The notes beneath the pieces are model-generated. The model had not been told where the DNA came from and searched no databases. It was given only the letters and a program-made list of their open reading frames with translations. Positions 19,517 through 28,078 of a stretch of DNA of 55,466 nucleotides are shown here, in pieces; the first letter of the stretch is position 1, and each line of letters begins with the position of its first letter. The stretch comes from an uncultured Oxalobacteraceae bacterium (GTDB taxonomy: Bacteria; Pseudomonadota; Gammaproteobacteria; Burkholderiales; Burkholderiaceae_D): positions 1-55,466 of the forward strand of contig CAITOF010000037.1 of assembly GCA_903893945.1 (NCBI GenBank), given 5' to 3'. The translations under genes and the position numbers were made by a program.

Positions 19517-19993
19517 ATGATAAAACTAACCGCCGTTGAACGTAGCGCGCTTCGCGCCGAAGCGCATGATCTGAAACCTGTCGTGCTCATAGGTGAATCA
19601 GGACTGTCTGAGGCTGTATTAAAGGAAATCGATACAGGCCTGAATTCGCACGGGTTAATTAAAGTGCGCGTCTTTGGCGATGATCGTGATGCACGCATCG
19701 CCATGTATGAAACGGTCTGCACTCAGTTAAAGGCGGCTCCGATACAGCATATTGGCAAACTTTTCGTCATTTATCGACCTAAATCGGATGTCAAAACTGA
19801 AAAAGTATTGCGAAAAACCGGCGGTGGCATGCGGGAAGTGACCATAGTCAAACCCAGTCCGAGCGGAACAAAACGCCCTACTGTTTCCAAAGTCATGTTG
19901 AAAGGAAACGAAAGGGTGACCGCCGGGGGTAATATAAAACGGGCAAAACCACGTCAAACCAGTGCTAAAAAAACCGCCTTAAAAAAATCGTAA
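19517..19993 (+). CDS. yhbY: YhbY-family ribosome-associated RNA-binding protein (CRM domain) with basic tail
   Basis: The first about 95 residues form the CRM/YhbY domain (SALRAEAHDLKPVVLIGESGL and the GxxG-like LNSHGLIKVR), which binds pre-50S particles. The protein is 158 residues, against about 97 in E. coli. The extra C-terminal part is rich in Lys, Arg, Ser and Thr and probably disordered, perhaps giving extra rRNA contacts. The gene is divergent from rlmE. It is the only plus-strand gene between 1 and 34 kb. Confidence 0.9.
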   Translation: MIKLTAVERSALRAEAHDLKPVVLIGESGLSEAVLKEIDTGLNSHGLIKVRVFGDDRDARIAMYETVCTQLKAAPIQHIGKLFVIYRPKSDVKTEKVLRKTGGGMREVTIVKPSPSGTKRPTVSKVMLKGNERVTAGGNIKRAKPRQTSAKKTALKKS

Positions 19994-20023
19994 TACCCTG
20001 CTGCCCTTTGCTGTGCCTGCTTT

Positions 20024-20506
20024 TTACCGGGCAACCTCGCGGTTGTCCGGCGCGTATCCACGTAACACCCACATCGCACCTAATACACTTTGAAGCAGAT
20101 ATATTCCGCTTGAAATGCCGTGCAACAGGCCAAATTGTCGCCTTATGTCAGGGTTATCCAATCCTAACGCCCTCAGTTCAGCCATAAAGGGGTGCAGCGC
20201 GAAGTAGCCGATTAACGTGCAAAACAACATGCCGAGCACCAGTCTGGGCACGTTTTTGAACTGGTAATAATGGAGCCCGGTCAGCAGAATGGCACCAATC
20301 ACCGACCACCAGGCTTCCACGTGAAATAACTGTCCGGCAATAGTACCTGCCATCGCGCTATCCGGAACCGTTTTAAATAAGGTCGGTGCCACCAGATAAC
20401 CTATCGTCCATAAACTTCCCACCCAGGCCGTCGACAGCAGCACGAGCGCCCGATGGACGGGCCTGTTCATCAGCGCCAGACCGGACAACTCAGATGTACC
20501 GGACAT
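20024..20506 (-). CDS. DUF4149 membrane protein
   Basis: An inner-membrane protein of about 160 residues with four hydrophobic helices. The conserved segment [11 protein letters not shown] in the first helix and TIAGQLFH after it match the DUF4149 family, which has no known biochemical function. The start is uncertain: ATG at 20506 overlaps the greA end by 17 nt, ATG at 20470 is the next choice, and neither has a strong Shine-Dalgarno. The carA-carB-greA-DUF4149 order is common in betaproteobacteria, so it is likely co-expressed with greA. It converges with yhbY. Confidence 0.85.
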   Translation of the reverse strand: MSGTSELSGLALMNRPVHRALVLLSTAWVGSLWTIGYLVAPTLFKTVPDSAMAGTIAGQLFHVEAWWSVIGAILLTGLHYYQFKNVPRLVLGMLFCTLIGYFALHPFMAELRALGLDNPDIRRQFGLLHGISSGIYLLQSVLGAMWVLRGYAPDNREVAR

Positions 20507-20966
20507 CAATGACTTCATATTCGCGCACGCCGGCCGGCGCCTGAACCGCAACGATGTCGCCGGAATATTTGCCTATCATGGCTCTGGCGATAGGCGATGT
20601 AATGGACACCTTGTTTTCTTTCAGGTCGGCTTCATCTTCACCCACAATCTGATAGGTTACTTTTTCGGCATTCTCCAGATCGACCAGATCGACCGTTGAC
20701 GCAAATACGATGCGGCCTTCTGCATCCAGCGTGGTCGGATCGATAATCTGGGCCACGCTCAATTTACCTTCAAGTTCGGCAATCCGGCCTTCGATGAAGC
20801 TTTGCCGTTCCTTGGCAGCGTCATATTCGGCATTTTCCGATAAATCGCCATGGGAACGAGCCTCGGCAATGGCGGCGATGACTTCATGCCGTTCGCGGGT
20901 TTTCAGGCGGTGCAACTCTTGTTTTAATAGTTCCGCGCCGAATTTGGTCAGTGGTACTGTGCTCAT
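20490..20966 (-). CDS. greA: Transcription elongation factor GreA
   Basis: This 158-residue factor enters the RNA polymerase secondary channel and stimulates cleavage of backtracked transcripts. The N-terminal coiled coil carries the acidic tip ([13 protein letters not shown]), and the C-terminal FKBP-like domain follows ([13 protein letters not shown]). Length is standard. A 17-bp perfect inverted repeat ends 18 nt before the ATG, and the 3' end overlaps the DUF4149 gene. Confidence 0.97.
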   Translation of the reverse strand: MSTVPLTKFGAELLKQELHRLKTRERHEVIAAIAEARSHGDLSENAEYDAAKERQSFIEGRIAELEGKLSVAQIIDPTTLDAEGRIVFASTVDLVDLENAEKVTYQIVGEDEADLKENKVSITSPIARAMIGKYSGDIVAVQAPAGVREYEVIDVRYI

Positions 20967-20984
20967 CGTTTGTCTTCAAGTGAA

Positions 20985-21045
20985 AACCACAGAGCTTATT
21001 TAAAAAGCACGTTAACAAAGTGCCAAATAAATAAGCTCTGTGGTT
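20985..21045 (-). terminator. Long inverted repeat / terminator between carB and greA
   Basis: Perfect 17-bp arms (20985-21001 and 21029-21045) enclose a 27-nt loop that itself holds a small GCAC/GTGC hairpin. On the minus strand the outer stem is followed by TTTTC, and the inner one by TTTTT. It can terminate carB transcripts and also forms most of the greA leader. Confidence 0.75.
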
Positions 21046-21067
21046 AGGTAAAAGTAAAATTATACGA

Positions 21068-24000
21068 CTAGTGTAGTGACTTATGCAGGCCTTGTAAATC
21101 GTAGACGTGTAACTCATCCAGATGACGCATGCCTTCAACAGCTGCTTCGGCTCCGGCGATGGTGGTATACGTGGTGACGCGCGCCGCCAGGGAAGAAACA
21201 CGGATGACGCCACTGTCATGGATAGCATTCCGTTTTTCTTCAACGGTATTGATCACCAGTGCAATTTCACGATTCTTGATCATGTCGACAATATGCGGGC
21301 GACCTTCGCTCTTCTTGTTGACAGGCGTTACCGGCACGCCCGCTGCACCAATTTCAGCGGCCGTGCCTTTGGTGGCCAGAATGGTGAATCCCATACTGAC
21401 CAGGTCGGCGGCAACCTTGACAGCACGCGGCTTGTCATTGTTTTTGACGCTGATGAACACTTTTCCAGACCGCGGTAAATTGACGCTGGCGCCGATCTGT
21501 GATTTGACAAAAGCTTCACCGAATGTCTTACCGACGCCCATCACTTCACCGGTTGATTTCATCTCGGGACCGAGGATCGTATCCACGCCCGGAAATTTGA
21601 CGAACGGGAATACCGCTTCCTTGACACTGAAATAAGGAGGCACGACTTCATTCTGGATGCCCTGTGCTTCCAGTGTCTGGCCTGCCATGCAGCGAGCGGC
21701 AATTTTTGCCAGTTGCAGCCCGGTGACTTTTGATACAAAGGGAACGGTGCGTGAAGCGCGTGGATTGACCTCCAGCACGAAGACCACGTCGGCGTCATCC
21801 TTGCGCTGAATTGCAAACTGGACATTCATCAGGCCGATCACATTTAAGCCCTTCGCCATCAGCGAAGTCTGGCGTTTCAGTTCCTGTATGGTGTCGCCTG
21901 ACAATGAATAAGGCGGCAATGAGCACGCGGAATCGCCGGAGTGCACGCCAGCCTGCTCAATGTGTTCCATGACGCCGCCAATAAAGGTGCGGTGACCGTC
22001 AGATAAACAGTCCACATCAACTTCGATCGCGTCATTCAGAAACCGGTCCAGCAAGACCGGGGAATCGTGGGACACCTTGACGGCCTCGCGCATGTAACGT
22101 TCGAGGTCCCGTTGTTCATGGACAATTTCCATGGCGCGTCCACCCAGGACATACGACGGGCGGACCACCAGCGGATAGCCAATTTCAGCCGCCAGCCGTA
22201 TGGCATCTTCTTCAGTGCGGGCCGTTCTGTTGGGCGGTTGGCGCAAATTCAACTCATGCAGCATCTTCTGGAAACGCTCGCGATCTTCCGCCGCATCGAT
22301 CATGTCCGGTGAAGTACCGATAATCGGTACGCCATTGGCTTCCAGATCCAGAGCCAGCTTGAGCGGTGTCTGTCCGCCATACTGCACGATGACCCCGAAC
22401 GGTTTTTCCTTGGCGACGATTTCCAGCACATCTTCAAGGGTCACCGGTTCAAAATACAGGCGATCCGACGTATCATAGTCGGTTGACACGGTTTCAGGAT
22501 TGCAGTTCACCATAATGGTTTCGTAGCCATCCTGGCGCATGGCGAGTGCCGCGTGTACACAGCAGTAATCAAACTCGATCCCCTGTCCAATCCGGTTCGG
22601 GCCGCCACCGAGCACCATGATTTTTTTATTGGTGGTGGGCTGCGACTCGCATTCTTCATCGTAAGTCGAATACATATAGGCCGTTTTGGTCGCAAATTCC
22701 GCTGCGCAGGTATCGACGCGTTTGTATACGGGATGGATTTTGAACGCGTGGCGCGTTTCACGCACGATTTTATCGGTCGTCCGTAACAGCTTGGCCAGCC
22801 GGCGATCGGCAAACCCTTTCTGTTTCAGGCGGAAAAAGATCTCTTTGTCCAGATCGGTAATGGTCTGCGTCTCCAGCCAGAGTTCGATATCGACGATATC
22901 CTTGATTTGCGCCAGGAACCACGGGTCGATATGGGTTAGCTGGTGCACTTCATCCAGACTGAAGCCTTGCGCAAACGCGTCACCGACATACCAGATGCGT
23001 TCGGGCCCGGGTTCGCCCAGTTCTTCTTCAATGATTTCACGGTCGCGCGTTTTTTCATTCAGTCCATCTACGCCAACTTCCAGTCCTCGCAGTGCTTTCT
23101 GGAAGGATTCCTGGAAAGTCCGGCCAATTGCCATCACTTCACCCACCGACTTCATCTGGGTGGTTAAATGATGGTCAGCCTGGGGAAATTTTTCAAAGGT
23201 GAAGCGCGGGATTTTGGTGACCACATAATCAATGCTGGGTTCAAACGATGCCGGCGTTGCGCTGCCGGTAATGTCGTTACGGAGTTCGTTCAGTGTATAG
23301 CCAACCGCAAGTTTTGCGGCAATCTTTGCTATCGGAAACCCGGTGGCTTTCGACGCCAGCGCGGACGACCTCGATACGCGCGGATTCATTTCAATAACGA
23401 TCATCCGGCCGTCCGCCGGATTGATCGCGTACTGTACATTCGATCCTCCGGTGTCAACGCCAATTTCGCGCAATACGGCGATCGATGCATTACGCATGAT
23501 CTGGTATTCCTTGTCCGTCAATGTCTGTGCCGGCGCCACGGTAATTGAGTCGCCGGTATGCACACCCATCGGGTCCAGATTTTCTATCGAACAGACAATA
23601 ATGCAATTGTCGGCTGAATCGCGCACCACTTCCATTTCAAATTCTTTCCAGCCGATTAATGATTCTTCAATCAGTAATTCGGTGGTGGGAGACGCTTCGA
23701 GGCCACGTTTGCAGATGGTTTCGAATTCCTCTTCGTTGTAGGCAATTCCGCCGCCGGTGCCACCCATGGTGAACGAGGGACGGATAATCACGGGAAAGCC
23801 CAGCGTTTTCTGCACCGCCCATGACTCTTCCATCGAATGTGCGACATCAGAGCGCGCTGATCCGAGGCCGATTTTGGTCATGGCATTCTTGAACTTGGAG
23901 CGGTCTTCCGCCTTATCAATCGCCTCCGGTGACGCGCCTATCAGTTCGCACTTGTATTTTTCCAGTACGCCATGACGGTGCAGATCCAGCGCGCAGTTCA

Positions 24001-24286
24001 ATGCAGTCTGGCCTCCCATGGTCGGCAAAATGGCATCGGGCCGTTCCTTGGCGATAATGCGTTCCACCACCTGCCACGTGATCGGTTCGACATAGGTTAC
24101 ATCGGCCATTTCGGGATCGGTCATGATGGTGGCCGGATTGCTGTTGACCAGAATAACCTTGTAACCCTCTTCACGCAATGCTTTGCATGCCTGAGCGCCG
24201 GAGTAATCAAACTCACAGGCCTGGCCGATAATAATGGGGCCGGCGCCGATAATCAGGATGCTTTTTATATCACTTCGTTTAGGCAT
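21068..24286 (-). CDS. carB: Carbamoyl-phosphate synthase large subunit
   Basis: This 1072-residue protein makes carbamoyl phosphate from bicarbonate, ammonia passed from CarA, and two ATP, for arginine and pyrimidine synthesis. Two homologous ATP-grasp halves are visible, each with its GQ(A/G)-type nucleotide segment ([12 protein letters not shown] and [11 protein letters not shown]) and ENPR/MNPR-type metal motif ([12 protein letters not shown] and [12 protein letters not shown]), followed by a C-terminal MGS-like allosteric domain. It overlaps the carA end by 8 nt. Confidence 0.98.
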   Translation of the reverse strand: MPKRSDIKSILIIGAGPIIIGQACEFDYSGAQACKALREEGYKVILVNSNPATIMTDPEMADVTYVEPITWQVVERIIAKERPDAILPTMGGQTALNCALDLHRHGVLEKYKCELIGASPEAIDKAEDRSKFKNAMTKIGLGSARSDVAHSMEESWAVQKTLGFPVIIRPSFTMGGTGGGIAYNEEEFETICKRGLEASPTTELLIEESLIGWKEFEMEVVRDSADNCIIVCSIENLDPMGVHTGDSITVAPAQTLTDKEYQIMRNASIAVLREIGVDTGGSNVQYAINPADGRMIVIEMNPRVSRSSALASKATGFPIAKIAAKLAVGYTLNELRNDITGSATPASFEPSIDYVVTKIPRFTFEKFPQADHHLTTQMKSVGEVMAIGRTFQESFQKALRGLEVGVDGLNEKTRDREIIEEELGEPGPERIWYVGDAFAQGFSLDEVHQLTHIDPWFLAQIKDIVDIELWLETQTITDLDKEIFFRLKQKGFADRRLAKLLRTTDKIVRETRHAFKIHPVYKRVDTCAAEFATKTAYMYSTYDEECESQPTTNKKIMVLGGGPNRIGQGIEFDYCCVHAALAMRQDGYETIMVNCNPETVSTDYDTSDRLYFEPVTLEDVLEIVAKEKPFGVIVQYGGQTPLKLALDLEANGVPIIGTSPDMIDAAEDRERFQKMLHELNLRQPPNRTARTEEDAIRLAAEIGYPLVVRPSYVLGGRAMEIVHEQRDLERYMREAVKVSHDSPVLLDRFLNDAIEVDVDCLSDGHRTFIGGVMEHIEQAGVHSGDSACSLPPYSLSGDTIQELKRQTSLMAKGLNVIGLMNVQFAIQRKDDADVVFVLEVNPRASRTVPFVSKVTGLQLAKIAARCMAGQTLEAQGIQNEVVPPYFSVKEAVFPFVKFPGVDTILGPEMKSTGEVMGVGKTFGEAFVKSQIGASVNLPRSGKVFISVKNNDKPRAVKVAADLVSMGFTILATKGTAAEIGAAGVPVTPVNKKSEGRPHIVDMIKNREIALVINTVEEKRNAIHDSGVIRVSSLAARVTTYTTIAGAEAAVEGMRHLDELHVYDLQGLHKSLH

Positions 24287-25481
24287 TGTTGTTATTCTCC
24301 GTGCTTTTTTCTGTCCCCGGTTTTGTGCGCATCATGCTAATGAAGCGGTCAAACAGGGGGGCAATGTCGTGGGGGCCGGGCGATGCTTCGGGGTGTCCCT
24401 GAAAACAGAATGCAGGCTGGTCAGTACGTTCAAAACCCTGCAGCGACCCATCGAACAGCGAAATGTGCGTCACTTTGCAGTTCCCCGGCAGGGTCGATTC
24501 ATCGACGGCAAAGCCATGGTTTTGCGAGGTAATAAACACCTCCCGGGTTGCGACGTCCTGAACCGGGTGATTGGCACCGTGGTGACCAAATTTCATTTTC
24601 AGCGTTTTGGCGCCGGAGGCCAGTGCCATGATCTGGTGCCCCAGGCAAATACCGAAAGTGGGCACGCCGCGGGAAATGATTTCTCTGGTCGCATTGATCG
24701 CGTAAGTACACGGTTCCGGATCGCCCGGACCGTTGGACAGGAATACACCATCCGGTTTCAGGGCCAGAATGTCTTCTGCGCCCGACTGGGCAGGCAGCAC
24801 CGTGATGCGGCAACCACGTTGCGCCAGCATGCGCAGAATATTGCGTTTGACACCAAAATCCAGTGCCACCACGTGGAACTCGGGTGCGCTCTGTGTACCA
24901 TAACCACTGCCCAGAGTCCATTCTGTCTCGTGCCATTCGTAAGTCCGGTCGGTCGAGACGACTTTTGCCAGGTCCATGCCGGCCAGACCTTTGAACGACT
25001 GCGCCAGCTGGATCGCTTTATGTCCGTCTTTGCCCGTGAGTATGGCGCCGCATTGCGCACCTTTTTCACGCAGAATCCGGGTCAGCTTGCGGGTATCAAT
25101 ACCTGCTATGGCGACTATATTCTGCTGCGTTAAATAATCGGACAGGTTCTGTTCAGAACGGAAATTGGATACCAGCAGTGGCAAATCCTTGATGATCAGC
25201 CCGGCCACCTGGCATTTGCCCGACTCGTTATCTTCCGTATTGATGCCGGTATTGCCGATATGGGGGTAAGTCAGGGTGACGATCTGTTGACAATAGCTCG
25301 GGTCGGTGAGTATTTCCTGATAGCCGGTCATGGCCGTGTTGAACACGACTTCGCCGACGGTATGGCCCGCAGTACCTATTGAATAACCATAAAAGAGAGT
25401 GCCATCGGAAAGTGCAAGAACGGCTGGAGATTCCAAGCCAAAGCGGAGAGAATTCGGTAAAGTCTGCTTAGATGGCAGCAA
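24279..25481 (-). CDS. carA: Carbamoyl-phosphate synthase small (glutaminase) subunit
   Basis: CarA hydrolyses glutamine and feeds ammonia to CarB. The N-terminal CPSase_sm domain is followed by a class I glutamine amidotransferase with the nucleophile Cys in FGICLGHQ and the His-Glu pair in [13 protein letters not shown] start it at TTG (25481, 400 residues): AGGAG lies 6 nt upstream, and the frame upstream of it does not look like CarA. A GTG at 25544 is an in-frame alternative without a Shine-Dalgarno. Confidence 0.95.
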   Translation of the reverse strand: MLPSKQTLPNSLRFGLESPAVLALSDGTLFYGYSIGTAGHTVGEVVFNTAMTGYQEILTDPSYCQQIVTLTYPHIGNTGINTEDNESGKCQVAGLIIKDLPLLVSNFRSEQNLSDYLTQQNIVAIAGIDTRKLTRILREKGAQCGAILTGKDGHKAIQLAQSFKGLAGMDLAKVVSTDRTYEWHETEWTLGSGYGTQSAPEFHVVALDFGVKRNILRMLAQRGCRITVLPAQSGAEDILALKPDGVFLSNGPGDPEPCTYAINATREIISRGVPTFGICLGHQIMALASGAKTLKMKFGHHGANHPVQDVATREVFITSQNHGFAVDESTLPGNCKVTHISLFDGSLQGFERTDQPAFCFQGHPEASPGPHDIAPLFDRFISMMRTKPGTEKSTENNNNA

Positions 25482-25637
25482 GGGCGACTCCTGAGATGTT
25501 ACTGCCGTGGCGAACTGTCCGCTAACTTGGCCCTTCAGTTGCACACGACAGCCACGGATATGACGTATGCCTCAGGAAAATTGGTTGGGTGACAGTGTAA
25601 GCGCTAATCGGCGAGATTAAATTAGATAAACTTCCAG

Positions 25638-25643
25638 ATTATA
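25638..25643 (-). promoter_or_regulatory. Candidate carA -10 box
   Basis: TATAAT on the minus strand, about 157 nt upstream of the carA TTG, lies in the AT-rich gap between the hydrolase gene and carA. The -35 region is poor, which would fit a regulated promoter, but I recognise no arginine- or pyrimidine-responsive operator. Confidence 0.35.
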
Positions 25644-25724
25644 GCCGAACTCTGAACTTCCCGCCAGCCTCTGATAACAATAAAATAATAGTCACGATGC
25701 GAGTAAAATTGATAACACCTGTGG

Positions 25725-26591
25725 CTAACAGGCGCCGTTTTTCGTATCAGCAAGCAATAATTTCTGGATCATTGCGTGGACTTTCTGTGCAGTCAGTCGA
25801 GGCGATTCCAGCGGGTACAAATGACCGCCCTCCATCCATTCAAAGTTGGGTCCTGTGAATTGGCGGGTATGAATGACACCGGCGTGCCGGGATTCGACCG
25901 ACGTCGTTCCGCATATATAGCCGATGGGCCGCGGGAACGGCAAGGACGCAAACCGGTTGATGTTATCCGGCAGGGCCCGGTAAATGGCCGTTTCTATTTC
26001 TCGCTTGAACCGCAATGTGACGCCCTTCGGGTAAGGTTCGGTACCAAACGTGATGTAGTCACGCAGTACCTTTTCCGGCCAGATGGAAAAGGCGTCTTTA
26101 CCTGCAAAATGCTGAAACGCGGCTTCTTTATCCGGCCAGCTTTTCCGGCGTTTTCTTGACGATTTTGCCGGAGAAAGTAATAGATCCAGGCGACTTAATT
26201 TGCATATCTTCAACAACAGGGCACGCCAACCCACCACCAGGGGAGAATCCAGCATCACCACACAGCGAACCAGGTCCGGTCGCAGTCGGGCTGCCATCAA
26301 ACTCAAAATGCCACCCAGTGAGTGGCCGACCAAAATAACCGGCGCCGCATGGGTGGACTCGATATTTGAAATCAATTCCTGACATAGGAGCGGCCAGCCG
26401 TCGGTCACAGGGAAATCCGGATTATGCCCGAGCATTTCTGTTGCGCGAATCTGATAATCGGCCCTCAGCGCCTGCAGAAATTCGCTGTAGGTTCCGGTTG
26501 GAAAACTGTTTCCGTGCACAAAATAAAGTGTCTGCAGGTCGGAAACTGCATCAGAAGGTTGCAGCCAGAATGGAGTTTCGGTCTCTTGCAT
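25725..26591 (-). CDS. Alpha/beta-hydrolase fold protein
   Basis: About 288 residues with the hydrolase hallmarks: an oxyanion strand ending in YFVHGN, the nucleophile elbow GHSLGG and a C-terminal histidine in EGGHLYPLE. A lid-like insertion rich in Lys and Arg (SRKRRKSWPDK) lies between. Substrate unknown. The start is unclear: an ATG at 26591 without a close Shine-Dalgarno, or a TTG at 26636. It is the last gene of a minus-strand run, 68 nt (or 23 nt with the TTG start) after the TPR/ATP-grasp gene, so the two may act together. Confidence 0.85.
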   Translation of the reverse strand: MQETETPFWLQPSDAVSDLQTLYFVHGNSFPTGTYSEFLQALRADYQIRATEMLGHNPDFPVTDGWPLLCQELISNIESTHAAPVILVGHSLGGILSLMAARLRPDLVRCVVMLDSPLVVGWRALLLKICKLSRLDLLLSPAKSSRKRRKSWPDKEAAFQHFAGKDAFSIWPEKVLRDYITFGTEPYPKGVTLRFKREIETAIYRALPDNINRFASLPFPRPIGYICGTTSVESRHAGVIHTRQFTGPNFEWMEGGHLYPLESPRLTAQKVHAMIQKLLLADTKNGAC

Positions 26592-26659
26592 GGCGTTGGC
26601 GGGGCTATCCTGATCTGTAAAACGACAGTATTGCAAAAATAGAACCGGGATGCACCAAT

Positions 26660-28078
26660 TTAAACAGGATTAGATGGAATGCTCGGATTTGCCATATGCC
26701 TGGCCTGTAATGCCTCAAAAGCATCTGCAATTTTCTGTATATGGGCATTCTTGTACGCCAGCGGCCCTTGGTCGCTAACGCGATGGACAAGCATGGTGGC
26801 GTTCGCCTCAAAGATGAACAGTTGACCGTCTGGCAAAAGCGTGAAGTCTATCCCCGCGTAGTCCAGGTCCAGACGCTGTCCGATGTCGATCAGCGCAGCC
26901 ATTCCATTTTTCCCCAATACAGCCTCCATATCTTGCAGAAAACGCCGCTCTTCTGCAATTTTCCAGGGAAATTCGGTCATTTCCGACGTGTGATAGTGCA
27001 CCATCCATTGTGACGATATCGCCAAGTGGTAGGGGTAAGGTTGTCGGTCAACAAAAATCACACGGTATTTTCGAAAAAAACCGTCACTACTCCGGGTATC
27101 GACAAAATGGCTTAAATAATGTGCAACAGGGCCGGCCGACAGTTGGTCTGAAATCTGGCTCAGGGTCGCGCAGCAGACCAGACCTTGCCCACCGTGGGTC
27201 TCGGCGGGTCGTACCAAAACTGGACAAGGGATACCTTCCTCCGTCAGCAGGCGTTTCAGCGACTCAGGGGACAGGTCGCCTGGGTCAATCCGGCAGCAGT
27301 TGGCGACCTGAACATGGGCAATCCCGGCCATCCGTTCTTTCAGCAGGTGCCGCCGTGTTCGCGCAACCGTCTCAGGAAGGTTCATCACAGGCCGGCTACA
27401 GTGTGCCAGAAAGTGTGTCAGTCGTGCGGTTAGCGGCACGGCAACATCGGGTTCACCAATCGCATTAAAAACCAGATCGTAGGGTGGAAGCCGGCTATCT
27501 TCAGCCTCGTCGGCATAATCGATAATATATTTGATGCGCTGGCTTTTTTCTGCAGACAGTAACCCCTCGTAAGGAATATTGCCCATCGTTCGTCCTGTGC
27601 ACAGTATCAACAACCGGCGAAGCGGATTTTTTACCGGTTCGATGAATACCCTCTGCAACGCGTAGGCACGCGCCCTGCATTTTTCTGCTTCCTCATGTCG
27701 TCCAAAATGCAGGTGTATGACAACACTGTTCTGGTAGACTTCCGCCATATCCGGCTCCATCATTAACACCAGCTGGTACCATTGCTCCGCGACCCTGTAA
27801 TCGCCCTTCATGAAATAACCCGTGGCCACCATATACAACTGCCGGGCCGGGCTGACTTCGGTGCCTGCGACCGTTGTGGTTCCGGTGTTAAAGGTGTCGA
27901 TGGCATTGGCCGCAATTAAATGGGCCAGAGCCGCCAGTTCGTCGCCCTGCTCATGTCGTTTGGCAACCATGAGCCGATGCAACCCGCTATCGAGCGGCTG
28001 TCTGAACACGATCTCGGCCAGCGCCTCGACGCCAAGACCGGACAAATCCTGGTCCGGATTAACAGGGGTTCTGCTCAT
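26660..28078 (-). CDS. TPR / ATP-grasp fusion protein of unknown function
   Basis: This 472-residue protein has an N-terminal helical part with TPR-like repeats (about residues 35-145) and a C-terminal ATP-grasp-like ligase domain (about 235-430). In the ligase part I see the nucleotide-binding segment VLVRPAETHGGQG (about 287-299), an acidic residue near 411 (YAGIDF) and the metal-binding EANATM (about 424-429). ATP-grasp enzymes join a carboxylate to an amine or thiol through an acyl phosphate, so peptide-like or carboxylate modification is plausible; the substrate is unknown. Its ATG overlaps the comEC stop by 4 nt (ATGA), which means translational coupling. Confidence 0.8.
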   Translation of the reverse strand: MSRTPVNPDQDLSGLGVEALAEIVFRQPLDSGLHRLMVAKRHEQGDELAALAHLIAANAIDTFNTGTTTVAGTEVSPARQLYMVATGYFMKGDYRVAEQWYQLVLMMEPDMAEVYQNSVVIHLHFGRHEEAEKCRARAYALQRVFIEPVKNPLRRLLILCTGRTMGNIPYEGLLSAEKSQRIKYIIDYADEAEDSRLPPYDLVFNAIGEPDVAVPLTARLTHFLAHCSRPVMNLPETVARTRRHLLKERMAGIAHVQVANCCRIDPGDLSPESLKRLLTEEGIPCPVLVRPAETHGGQGLVCCATLSQISDQLSAGPVAHYLSHFVDTRSSDGFFRKYRVIFVDRQPYPYHLAISSQWMVHYHTSEMTEFPWKIAEERRFLQDMEAVLGKNGMAALIDIGQRLDLDYAGIDFTLLPDGQLFIFEANATMLVHRVSDQGPLAYKNAHIQKIADAFEALQARHMANPSIPSNPV

